Shown: positions 21,175 to 31,666 of the stretch, piece by piece
Layout of the letters: each line of letters opens with the position of its first letter
How positions within the stretch are numbered: position 1 is the first letter of the stretch
Program-made: the position numbers and the translations under genes
The notes under the pieces: model-generated
Seen by the model: only the letters and a program-made list of their open reading frames with translations
Told to the model about the DNA's origin: nothing
Database searches by the model: none
Assembly: GCA_018105865.1 (NCBI GenBank)
Contig: CM030849.1
Span: 7,684,900-7,748,899 of the forward strand
Length of the DNA stretch: 64,000 bases
Direction of reading: 5' to 3'
DNA from: Metaphire vulgaris
Lineage: Eukaryota > Annelida > Clitellata > Crassiclitellata > Megascolecidae

Positions 21175-21900
21175 GGGGCTGCCCATTAATTCCGTCAACA
21201 ATTTTGGGGCAATTTTTGACCCCGTCTCCCTTGTCAACAAATGTCAAACGTTGAGTGACCCCCTTATAATTATGCCAAACACTTATGACTCCCCGGGAAT
21301 CAGTGACGGGTCCCATAAAAAGTTTACAAGGTTAGGCTAAATATATTATTTTTGCGGTGATGACTTTTTTCCTGTTTTTGTCATCAAGTGTCAAAATGTG
21401 GCGATGATGACCTATTTTCAGGGAAATTTTATACCCCTTAACACCCCCCAACACCCCCCAATTTGAGATCGACCCCCTCAAATTTGTGAATGTGACAATG
21501 GTAAGCATACAAATGCATATTAATTAGTCTTGGACACCTCCCCCCAATATAGAAGGACAACCCCCAACTGTTATCCTGTGATGACCTTATTTTTTGCTCG
21601 TCAGACTTTGTTGAGACTTGATAACGTTTTTTTGCTTGTCGGGATTTTTCGGTAGAGATCTTCCAAACTCCGACACCCCCAGATTTTTCTGACACCCTCC
21701 CAATTCACAACCTTACAATCCCAGAAAATAACCACACGCCCCAGATTTTTCCGACACCCCCCAAATTCACAATCCTAGAAATAACCCTGCCTATTTTGCT
21801 TATCAGGCTTTTTTCCGTTCTAATATAACATGAAATTTCGTATATTTTTTGATTATTTGTAAAAAAATGAAATTGTTGACTTCAACTTCTTTTGATCTTC
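21175..21900. mobile_element. longer copy of the CCATTAATTACGTCAA family with extra internal sequence
   Basis: It starts GGGGCTGCCCATTAATTCCG. Blocks shared with 19158-19461 (GGGTCCCATAAAAAGTTTAC, GCGGTGATGAC, TGTCAAAATGTGGCGATGAT, TTTGATTATTTGTAAAAA) are separated by about 350 bases of ACACCCCCCAAATT-type repeats and two reverse copies of the TGACAAGCAAAAAA module (near 21590 and 21785). The right end is unclear. Confidence 0.5.
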
Positions 21901-22289
21901 CTCCTAAAACGAATGAAAATCAGCATACTACACAAGTCCTATAAGTAGTTAATTACAAAAAACATTTAAACATCTTTGACAAAACTCGACTTCTTTCCTA
22001 GATTTTCTGCCGAGGAGCGTGAGATGGAAGTCTTTCGAGTTGAACGCTGTGACAAACGTAGCAAAACAATTAACAGCAAATTATAATTTTGCAGTCAACT
22101 TAAAAAGTTAATGGTCCTTGTGTTTTGCAGTTTAATTACAAATTTCCTAGCTATTCCCTAGAAAAATTAACTTGCCTTACGTCCTCAGCAAATGTTTGAA
22201 ATGAGGTGCTAGAGAAACCTCTTAGGAATCAGGTGGTTTGGCAGATTCAACAACAAAAAGATAAAGCAAAGAACGAAAGAATTTTATCC
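21901..22289. other. no gene seen
   Basis: AT-rich, unassigned. Confidence 0.35.
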
Positions 22290-22500
22290 CGGCGTACCTC
22301 CACGATAGTTTTGGAATATGACGCGTACCCCTCTCCCCCCCCAAGAAAAGACCTACATTTTAAAATGTTGACTATAATGTTGTAAACGTATATTCAAAAG
22401 CTGCTAAACAGCTTCCGCATGTAGACAAGCCACGCAGCTTCAGTTATAAACTCCATCAGTTGCACTCCACAGTTGCACATCAGAGTGAGTGAGAGGGTTG

Positions 22501-22543
22501 AGCCTGCTTGGCCGCCACCAGAGCGGTGGCGGCCAAGCAGGCT
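22501..22543. other. perfect 19-bp hairpin, 5-base loop
   Basis: AGCCTGCTTGGCCGCCACC, loop AGAGC, then its exact reverse complement. It is GC-rich in an AT-rich setting, at the end of the hAT transposase relic. Confidence 0.95.
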
Positions 22544-23424
22544 GGCGGGTGGTTTTGGACAGTGCCAACTGAAGATCCGCCGCCACTGACAAACGTGCAC
22601 GAAACTTCGTTTTCATAGAGAAGACGGCTGAGAACCCTTGCTCGCAGAGGAGAGGTAGGTGCTTGGGAACATCATCAACATCTATAATATTAAGAACCTT
22701 ATTCTGTATGTCTCTCTGTTACCTTCAAGCGTTCTCATTGGTTGACGAAGAAGCGTTTGACGAAGCGTACGTTTAGCACGGTTTAGTCGAGTCATTGCAG
22801 CGTCAGAGGGGTGGGCGTGCGACGACGTTGCTTTTGTTAACAATTGTTCGTAGCTTGAGGAAGTTGCGCAATTTTAACGTACACAAAAAATACGTGTACA
22901 GCGTCACAAATGGTCACAGTTGCGTGATTTTAACGTACATAGGCCTAATTATTACGTGGCGCAGAGCTTGGCTAGGTCACGTATGTACAGTACATCATTG
23001 AAATGTTGTTCAGCATGAATTCAATGATTGGGTATTAGGTATAGGTATTGGATTAGTATTATCTTGCACTACGAGCGAAGCGAGCGCGAGCGAAGCGCGC
23101 ATCTTTCTAGTCTTAACTTAATTGGCTGCTCAGCAGCAGCAGGGTAGGACTGAAACATTCGACATCAGAACTTTGTCAGAGGGAGAAAGTCGAATGCATC
23201 TCGTGCGGTGGAGTCGTTGATGAAGTCGATGAATTGCTCCTGGATGGATTCAGAAATGGCTTTGACATCCACACTAAATGGGTTTCGAGCCAGCTTCAAA
23301 TAAAAATCGCTCAGATCAGGAAAGTACCTCTGGAACTCGTTCCGCAAGGGGAAGAGGTGGGACTCGACTTGTATATCTGCAACATCGTTTTTTTCATTCA
23401 GCGTTGTTGCAACATTGTCGAACG

Positions 23425-23653
23425 CAGAGGCATCATTTGGGGTGGGGCTGGAGAGGCCCGTGGTCCCCCAAGGAAATGAAAAAATTAATTTATAATGTAT
23501 TAATGCGTAAAATTTTGCAAAAATTGCCAAAAAATATAAAAAATTGCAAATTTGCCAACATTGGCCCTAAAATTTTCCAAAATTTGCCTAAATTGCCAAA
23601 GGTTTGCCAAAAATATTCTCCCCCCCCAAGGAAAGTGTGAAATGACGCTACTG
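23425..23653 (-). mobile_element. hAT-type MITE, CAGTGGCGTCATTTC family, perfect 8-bp duplication
   Basis: GTCGAACG flanks both sides (23417-23424 and 23654-23661). The right end inward is CAGTAGCGTCATTTCACACT; the left end is CAGAGGCATCATTTGG. The interior is TTTTGCAAAAATTGCC-type low complexity. Excision restores SEGKFATFDNVATTL in the surrounding transposase. Same family as 43361-43625. Confidence 0.9.
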
Positions 23654-24196
23654 GTCGAACGTGGCGAACTTTCCTTCACTGACATTGGCTTCCCAGAGTA
23701 AAGCTTCAGCGTGAAAGCTCGAAATTTATCAACAAAATCGATCACCATATTGACACTCCCTTGCAGCGATCTGTTCAGCTCATTGAGGCATGTGAAGATA
23801 TCACTCAAGTAGACTAGTTTCAGGAGCCATTCTTGATCCGTATAGTTTACGGCATGAACTCGGTAGGGCCCCTGTTTGGTGTTGCTGCCACTTTGCCTGA
23901 AGACTTCGACCATTTCCTTTTTCACCGATTCAACTCTGGAGATCATGTTCCCAAGAGACAACCACCGAACCTCCAATGTCATCGAACCCCTGGTACAGGA
24001 GATGAAGGAGTTGTGCATTGAGAGCACTGGATTTTATTGCGTTCACCATACTCACTACACCATCCAGTACCTCTTTTAACTCGGGCGGGAGTGTCTTGGA
24101 GGTCAGGGCATGTCGATGGATCATGCAGTGAAGGTGCTCAGTAGTAGAGTTGACTGCATTCACTCGATTTTTAAAAACCAGAACAGCCAAGCGCGA

Positions 24197-24200
<4 letters not shown>

Positions 24201-24232
<32 letters not shown>
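24201..24232. repeat. (TA)n microsatellite
   Basis: About 16 TA units where the hAT transposase homology stops. The 24233-24700 segment that follows is unassigned and ends in (GAT)n, like a retroposon 3' end. Confidence 0.9.
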
Positions 24233-24236
<4 letters not shown>

Positions 24237-24710
24237 CGCGCTGGGGTACAACGGCGTAGAGGCGCGTCCCCGGGTGGCGGATGGGGAAGTCCTGGGCTGG
24301 GAAACCTCCTGGGATTGCACCGAATAATACGGAATAAGGTGCCGTGGACCAACTGTACCAGAAGACAACGGCAGGGATGGTGGATGTATTCAGCTGAAGA
24401 GCATGGAAGAACAGCATCACTGGCGGAAGATCTTCGTACGCTGTCGTGCCAGCAGAGGGCGCGTGTCCAACTACTGTATATGGGGCATTGCGGCCAGCTC
24501 GATATACCGAGAAGTCATGACCAGTGCTCGGCGAAACAGGGTCATGGAAGGACACAAGACGGGAACAGGAGGCGGATCAACATTCTGTGTCTCGCTATTG
24601 CCGCTGAAGAGCTGGCAGAGGGCAGGATGGTGACGATGCCTCTTGGAAATGTCTTGTGCCCAGCTATTGCCACCAATGGGTTGGCAGAAAGCAATGATGA
24701 TGATGATGAT

Positions 24711-24826
24711 ATATATATATATATATATTCCTCGGTACTTCATTCCCGAAGGACTTATGAAAAATTGTCCGAGACATATATAAATATATAAATAATTATA
24801 TATATATATATATATATATAGTAAAA

Positions 24827-24898
<72 letters not shown>
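24711..24898. repeat. compound (TA)n microsatellites around a conserved 50-bp motif
   Basis: TA runs at about 24711-24728, 24799-24820 and 24830-24898. Between the first two is, on the minus strand, TTTTTCATAAGTCCTTCGGG followed by AATGAAGTACCGAGG, which recurs next to the TA run at 63817-63903. Confidence 0.85.
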
Positions 24899-24901
<3 letters not shown>

Positions 24902-25079
24902 CAGACTGATTGTATGAATGTGGGAGATGACAGTCAGTGTAAATGCGCTTACATGCGTGTAAATTGTACATGACAAAGTTTCACAATGAAACAAACATTT
25001 TAGCATGCGCTAGTCCGGGGCGGCGTACACCCTGAAAACCCTCTGACGTACCCCCGGGGGTACGCGTACTCCAGGTTGA

Positions 25080-25824
25080 GAACCGCTGGAGTAATGGAAG
25101 GCGAAAACACCAGAGGGAAGGCCACGAGAAGAAAGGATAGGCAATACTAAAGAATGTTGCAACATGGACATATAGTATATGACGCAGACAGAGCCACAGA
25201 AAGACAGAGATGAATGGAGGAGAGAAGAACTCAAATTGCAATAATGATTTTTCCATTTACCACTGCTTTCTCCTGAATGGTCCTGACCAAGGACTTCTAA
25301 ATGGTAGGGTTCCTTGGCCTGACCCGTGTTTGCCCGCGCATTTATATGTGTTACCCAATTATTGACTTTAGTTAATGATGCGCGATACTCAGTACAAATT
25401 GAAGCCATGCCCAACGAAGAACTAATCCTTTATTAATCGATTTGCTTCTTAGTTTTACGATTTACGGACAAAGTTAAGTCTAAACAAGAAACAAAAACGG
25501 TGTCCAAATAACTGGTCTAAACTGGTCAAAAACTAGTCTAAGATCACGTGACGTGCAGAAGTCGGTGAGCGCCCAGGACAAAGTCGATAAAAAATGTTTG
25601 ACGAACAAAAGTCAATTTTGGTTCCCCTCCATCTGGTCGGCGCCCGAGGCCACCACTCCTCCGAACCCCTCTCATGGTTATTTCTAGGATTATCAATTTA
25701 GGGTGTGTCGGTAAATTCTGGTGATATCCTACCAAAAAGGTAGGACAGGGAAAAAAGTCATCCCATAGCTGAGATTGTGGGATGCTAGGATGGTGTCGGT
25801 CTCAACTTGGGGGGGGGTTGTTGG
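25080..25824. other. no gene seen
   Basis: GA-rich near 25080-25245; otherwise unassigned. A poly-G run lies at 25809-25816 next to the following MITE. Confidence 0.35.
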
Positions 25825-26014
25825 CAGTTGCGGTTCTAGGATTTGGCAAGTGCGGGGCCGTTGGAGTGGCAACTTCTAATCATGGGGGCCAACCATTTGT
25901 TGTTTAATGTATGTAGCATTAAGTATAGGGTCCCAACTGGGGGGGGGGGCACTGGGGGCCAGACACTCAATAGGGGTACGGACTTCCCTGGCGCCCCCGG
26001 TGGAGCCGCCACTG
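25825..26014 (+). mobile_element. hAT-type MITE, CAGTGGCGGCTCCAGG family, 8-bp duplication 7/8
   Basis: It starts CAGTTGCGGTTCTAGGATTT and ends GGTGGAGCCGCCACTG. The flanks are GTTGTTGG (25817-25824) and GGTGTTGG (26015-26022). Confidence 0.85.
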
Positions 26015-26116
26015 GGTGTTGGAGGGGTGTTAAGGGGTGTACAAATAACCCTGTTCCCTCTGCACGCTACTGCTAAGATCAGATTAAAGCGCAGTTGATT
26101 GCACAGACGTTTACCT

Positions 26117-26710
26117 TCAGAAGAAGTCAATTCCCAGACTATAATTGTAGATCCACAGGAGAGCCACTAAGGCGTACAGACCAGAGGCCAGCATCATCCC
26201 GTCGGTAAACAGAGCTGTTGCAAGACCGGCGATGAAAAACCAGCCGCTGATGAGAATGGCCAGCTTTAAGGCATCCGGTCGAGGTCCATGGAAGACTAGA
26301 GTAAGGACCAAGCAGTAGACTAGAAGTGTGCCGACACGTGAAAAATTCACCTCTTGGTCTGGTATCACTGAGCAAAGGTAGAGTCCAACAGCGGTCATAC
26401 AGAAAGCTTTGAAGAACATATCGATCATGCAGAGGACAACGTAGGACTGGCTGTTGTAGTATCTACGGGCCGAGAGAATCCTTCTGACGTGTTCGATGCT
26501 GTAGATAACCATGACGATCAGTCCAAGGGTTGACCAGACGTAGGAGATATGAGCAAATATCCTTGGATTCTCCTTGCGGAACGCCAGGGAACTGCACGCC
26601 TGTGCCAACCAGAGCAAGGCGCCGTAGAATTCGACGGCGTTGAGACTCCTTGGTTGGCGACGCTGACTCCGATACTGATTCGGCATTGCGAGTATCAGAA
26701 ATCCGGTCAC
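26117..26710 (-). CDS. multi-pass membrane protein of unknown family, 197 residues
   Basis: A single open exon from ATG 26710 to a stop at 26117. A second ATG at codon 9 (MPNQYRSQRRQ) is a plausible alternative start. After an Arg-rich N-terminus there are five or six hydrophobic segments, roughly residues 27-44, 52-72 (HISYVWSTLGLIVMVIYSI), 88-115 (YVVLCMIDMFFKAF), 126-141 (VGTLLVYCLVLTLVF), 148-168 and 171-190. The loops carry positive clusters (EHVRRILSARRYY). It is clearly less AT-rich than its surroundings and has no broken codons, which argues for a real gene and not chance. I do not recognise the family. No intron or poly(A) signal was identified; it could be a single-exon gene or a retrocopy. 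A MITE lies about 100 bases downstream. Confidence 0.7.
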   Translation of the reverse strand: MTGFLILAMPNQYRSQRRQPRSLNAVEFYGALLWLAQACSSLAFRKENPRIFAHISYVWSTLGLIVMVIYSIEHVRRILSARRYYNSQSYVVLCMIDMFFKAFCMTAVGLYLCSVIPDQEVNFSRVGTLLVYCLVLTLVFHGPRPDALKLAILISGWFFIAGLATALFTDGMMLASGLYALVALLWIYNYSLGIDFF

Positions 26711-27067
26711 GTTCGAATAGAATTTAAAATTTAATATGCAATTAATCAGGTAACTAATTATTACAGACGTGTGTTCAGCTAAAACTTAGAGATCCCAGTT
26801 AATTCGGTTGATCAACTTCTTGCTTGCGTTAACTGATGAGTTAAATTATCTGTTTTTTTACTAAATTATCGATTGATCTGTTATTTATTTACATGTATCT
26901 ACTAAGTTATCTATTTTGACTTCGTCACAGATACTAATAGACTGATTATACAGTAGTTGTGACGTAATTTTTGTGACGTGTAATTTATTTATTATGCTCA
27001 CGCATTCCATTGTAGATGAGTTGCCACACTAATCTTGCAATTAATAATTATAATAATAGTATATGTA
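26711..27067. other. upstream region of the membrane-protein gene; no clear promoter
   Basis: AT-rich. No convincing TATA box at the expected spacing on the minus strand. Confidence 0.35.
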
Positions 27068-27228
<161 letters not shown>

Positions 27229-28246
27229 AGTGCGACGATCCGTCGCATGTTTTACAGATTGCTTATTGATTCACTCTAACCGCTTGCACTCAGCCGGGCT
27301 GGGGAGTCTGACCGCGTCGGTAAGACACAGAGGCGCTGAGACTGAGGAATACAGCGCTCAGTCGAGGCTGAACTCAGGGAGAGGCAAGAACGGAGGGTGA
27401 GAAGAGTTTAAAAGGAGAATAAAGAGGAAGAAAGCTCCTTTTCCTCTCCGGTTTGAAGTCTTCGTTTGGCTTGGGTGTTCTTATTTCAGCTCTGGAGTAT
27501 GCATCTCTCTTTCCCCGCAAGGAAGAAGAAATGTGGAGGAGAACCGGAGGATGATCAGACAAGAAGGAAGACAGTATAGCCGCAGACCAGCCGTGGAAGT
27601 TAATCCCTCTTGAGAATATAGGGAGGTAATCGCTCTAACCTTTTCTGTTTTTCTTTTACTCTCTTTCATTGCATTATGTTGTCCGCGCTGTTGAACAGTA
27701 GTTTCTGCCTTAGCGTTGAATCTGTGTAGTGAGGCCCGATTGATAGTAATGTGGCAGAAAGTGTTAGATGCTTGAGCTTAACATAGAAGAAAATTCTGTC
27801 GTTTATTAATATATTGTATGCTATTAATATATTGTATGCTATTGCGCTGCCCTTATTTCTCGTCATGTTACACTGATTGCGAGTGGATATTTTAATGCTT
27901 CTCGCTAGAACTCGGACATTGAGTTAACGGCATCCTATCTGCTTCACCTTATTGTATAAGTTTGTCTTTTGCTGCTTCATTATTTTATTGCTTGGAGATT
28001 TATATTATATACATTTTATCATTGCCTCGTGTTTATCATTCGCATCTCGTTCTCACTTACACCAGTGTCATGCAGTCTAAATCTCCTGCTCTTGCATAGA
28101 TCAGGCGGGCCCCGTGGTCATATCCTCGCCAGATTCCCAGAGAGTTTAGTCTATCCTGGGGTTAATTGAAAAGAATTTGGCCGACGTCAGAGGTCTCAAG
28201 CTAGCCAACGGGAATATTTGGTTAGGCAGGAGGGTAGAAACGTCAC
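27229..28246. other. no gene seen
   Basis: 27290-27600 is more GC- and purine-rich than its surroundings and contains TTTAAAAGGAGAATAAAG; no LTR boundaries or reading frame support an assignment. A 17-bp direct repeat (TATTAATATATTGTATGC-like) lies at 27808-27842. Confidence 0.35.
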
Positions 28247-28257
28247 AGTAGTAGTAT

Positions 28258-28313
<56 letters not shown>

Positions 28314-28347
28314 ATAGCAGTAGTAGTAGTAGTAGTAGTAGTAGTAC

Positions 28348-28397
<50 letters not shown>

Positions 28398-28490
28398 ATA
28401 GTAGTAATAGTAGTAGTAGTAGTAGTAGTAATAGTAGTAGTAGTAGTAGTTGTTGTTGTTGTAATAGTAACAACAATAATAACAATAACA
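28247..28490. repeat. (AGT)n microsatellite, imperfect
   Basis: AGT repeats with AAT, GGT and TTG variants to 28490. Confidence 0.95.
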
Positions 28491-28579
28491 GAGTTTTTAT
28501 GAAGAGGCTTTTGATGACCGGCACATTTCGCTCATAGACCTGTCTTCAAAATATGCCCGTATAACTTGACCTACATCAG

Positions 28580-28840
28580 GCGTTGATTGCTCCCCCGCTG
28601 ATCTGGACTGATCCCCCGATATGACCTGGCTCCGATTCTGCTTGGAATTAACCTCTTTACTGTGCATTTAACTGTAACTCAATGCAATATGGATGATTAT
28701 ATATTCGGGATTCCCGGTAAAGGTGTTAAAGCGCCATTGGCTGATGCGCTTGTTTCATTGCGTCGTTTCATATACAGTCCTTAATGTTTAAAATCGTGAT
28801 GCCATAGAACTTGATTGAATTATTGATCGATACGTCAATT
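28580..28840 (+). mobile_element. LINE group A 3'-UTR fragment
   Basis: TTGCTCCCCCGCTGATCTGG, GATATGACCTGGCTC, GCGCCATTGGCTGATGC and TGATGCCATAGAACTTGATT match the 3' end at 52595-52740 in the same order. The coding part is missing. Confidence 0.65.
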
Positions 28841-29783
28841 TGGTCCATAAAATTGCACGATTGGATTACAATGCGAAGACAATCCACCAGCATCATGCAC
28901 GCATCGAACCAAAATATTGTACCTGGTATTAATTAAAGTGAACTGCTTGAACTGTTTCGATTGCAGTTCTCGAATCTGATTTCAATCTTGCAAATTATTT
29001 TGTAGCTGAGCTGGCAATGAATTAATAGAAATCAACACACAAACTTTATTAAGATATTGATCGGAAGAACGAACATTTATCTGATATTGCAGAGCTGGAT
29101 CCGTGGAGCGTAGAAAAATAACTGGAGCTCAAAGTGAGTTATTCTATTAGATAACCCTCTGCAGGCTTTATTGAAATGTGATCCATGCATCAGGAACTCT
29201 ACTCTCTAGGTTTTACAGGCCTATTTTGCCAGCCACTGTAAAAGCAGCAGTAAGGTCGAACAATATAGGTCTAATCTAAGTTGCAGCTGCAAATGGCTAT
29301 AAAGCATGCTAACACTTTGATGCCAAATGATTTTTATTAAAAATCTAACTTCTGGACAATAGCTTTTAAAATGTTGAATTCAAGTCAAAACATTAGGAGA
29401 GTCTATGAAATAATGCAATTAAACAGAAGGTAAACGTACTCATTTGAAAATCGAAAGCATCGAATCATAGCAGAAAATTCCGTTAAAGTTCAAACCGTCC
29501 ATGTTTATGTCAGTGTTACTTCGTATAAACAAGATGCGCGATACATTTTCTATTACGAGACACAAAATATAGGTTCTATTCTGTATCAATCAAGTATCAC
29601 GAGATGTTACCCAGTCAAATCGAGTCAAATAGTTTTTGAATTGGAGAAAAGGCAGAATTGCGCAGAGAGAGAGAGAGAGAGAGATGTTTTAAGCAGTCAG
29701 AATTTGCGTATTGACTTATAATATCGTGAATGTTATCAGTGCGTAACTAAATCACTCGAGCAGTGGCAGCTCTCTCACAAGCG
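28841..29783. other. no gene seen; probable 3' UTR and flank of the mini-collagen gene
   Basis: Minus-strand AATAAA hexamers occur at 29338-29333 and 29172-29167, 450-610 bases after the stop codon of the mini-collagen gene; either could be its poly(A) signal. A short (GA)n lies at 29664-29683. Confidence 0.35.
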
Positions 29784-31608
29784 TTAAGCACTTTGACCAT
29801 CGCTGTCGCAGGAACAAACTCCATCAGGACCTCGTTCTCCTGGGTATCCTACCGCTCCCCTGGGTCCAGGACGTCCTGGAATTCCATGGAGTCCATGAGA
29901 TCCATCTTCACCTAATAAAAGAAGTGCCATTTTTAATTAAACACAATCCAACTTCTCAAATTCACTCGCTGCATAATTTTGACACTCGTTAGGCCGATGC
30001 GAGAATCTTGAAATTTTTGTCGGTGACTACGTTTAATGGTAAATAACATAAGTTTGTGAAATAAAAGCAACAGCATATACAGTGTAATTTTATTGTTGTA
30101 CAGATAAATGTTCAGTACATAAAGATGTCCAATGATTTTCATAATTGCAAAACTTCAGATTTAGGCCTAGTGGAATGTAGGTATTGCGTGTTAATATAAG
30201 TGACAATCTACTACACTGTAACACGTTTGAGTTGTTTATGTTATGGAAGACATTGGTGTTTGTGTGATGTGACTGGTAGTTATTAGCCTGGTTTCTTCAA
30301 GTAATCTACAGTGTATAAAGCAATAAGTAACTTTTAGAGCAGTAATAGGGTGCCCAGACAAAATCGCGGACGACAAAATATCGCAAAATAGCGACGCAAG
30401 AAACGATAGAGAGCACAGCTTTCCATTTAACATGTTTATTACAATTATTAAACGTTGAAAATAATAATGTTACATCTGTTAAAAATGTCTCTTCGTATTA
30501 GTCAATCAAGTAGGAACAAAAAATGAACTGTTAAAAATGTCTCTGCATATTAACCAATAACGCAGAATTAAATAATAAACTGAAAAAGGTCTCTTCATAT
30601 CAATCAAGCACGTAGAAGCAAATAATAAACTTAGAAGCAAATAATAAACTGTTACAAATATCTCTGCATATTAAGCAATCACGTAGAAGAAAAAACTAAA
30701 CTGTTTGAAATGTCTCTTCATATTAATCAATAAAGCAGATTTATATGATAAGCTGAAAAAGGTCTCTTCATATCTTCATATTTAGAGATGACCAGTTGGT
30801 TGAGGTCACATCGACTGCAGCTCAATGCTGCTAAGACGGAAGTGCTCTGGATGGCTACTGAGAGACAGAAACACTGGATACCGTCGTCTTGCATCTACAT
30901 CGATGGAACGGAAGTGCAACCGGTGTCGATCGTGCGGAATTTAGGTATTTATCTTGACAGTACGTTATCAAGGAAGTCACATGTGGCAAATGTAGTGGCA
31001 GGGTGCTTCAAAGCCCTGCGGCTGATCAGGAGTATCCGTCGATCAGTGTCTGCCAATGGTCTTAAAACACTGGTCTTTGCACTGGTGCTGTCCAAATTAG
31101 ACTACGGCAATGCAACTCTCGCTGGACTACAGAAATACCTACATAACCGTCTCCAGTCCGTCCTGAACGCTGCTGCGCGAGTGATATGCCAGGCCTCATT
31201 AGGCGATCACATTACTCCGCTGCTACGCGATCTGCACTGGTTGTCTGTGCCAGAGCGGATCCATTTCAAGCTGGCAACATTGACCTTCCGTTGCCTGAAT
31301 GGAGCCGGTCCAGAATACCTTGCGTCCGAACTATCACGAGTGGCTGACCACGCAAGCCGGCAAAGATTGAGATCGGCCGGATCCGCCTTATTGGTGGTCC
31401 CGAGGACGCGCCTCCGAACCGTCGGGGATCGAGCATTTCCGCGGCCGCGGCTCGGGCATGGAATTGTCTACCGCCATCAATACAGCTCTCTACGACCTTG
31501 AATACTTTTAAAGAGAGACTTAAAACCTGGTTATATCGCACGAGTTATCTGTAACTTTGTAATGTGTTCACGCAGTTCGTTCGGACGAGTTACCACATAA
31601 ATCAGTAC

Positions 31609-31666
<58 letters not shown>

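Larger units (their letters stand above)
22470..24190 (-). pseudogene. hAT transposase pseudogene (ZBED5/GTF2IRD2-like)
   Basis: The reading order on the minus strand is: TTEHLHCMIHRHALTSKTLP and PELKEVLDGVVSMVNAIKSS; a frameshift; LEVRWLSLGNMISRV; DQEWLLKLVYLSDIFTCLNE then LNRSLQGSVNMVIDF; another frameshift; ALLWEANVSEGKFATFD, split by the MITE at 23425-23653; NEKNDVADIQVESHLFPLRN; PFSVDVKAISESIQEQFIDF; and LTKF with a stop where the family has W. After about 430 unassigned bases the C-terminal dimerisation part follows near 22560-22680 (PKHLPLLCEQGFSAVFSMKT then KFRARLSVAADLQLALS). These motifs are those of hAT transposases related to ZBED5. Several frameshifts, one stop and two insertions show it is inactive. 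The N-terminal BED finger was not found. Confidence 0.85.
22290..25075 (-). mobile_element. remnant of an autonomous hAT transposon (Charlie-like end, ZBED5-like transposase)
   Basis: On the minus strand the left end at 25075 reads CAGCGGTTCTCAACCTGGAG followed by TACGCGTACCCCCGGGGGTA, the CAGxGGTTCTCAACC terminus of Charlie-type hAT elements. Near 22290-22340 the minus strand has GGGGTACGCGTCATATTCCA and GGAGGTACGCCGGGAT, as expected near the other end, though the terminal CTG was not found. The transposase relic between them runs in the right direction. Confidence 0.6.

Noticed and set aside
24150..24791. 213-codon plus-strand frame
   Set aside because: It runs through two TA tracts and a (GAT)n tail. 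The middle (24235-24700) may be a retroposon 3' part, but I could not identify it.
27290..27620. Possible LTR (TATA-like TTTAAAAGG, AATAAAG, GC-rich)
   Set aside because: No TG...CA ends, duplication, primer site or second LTR were found.
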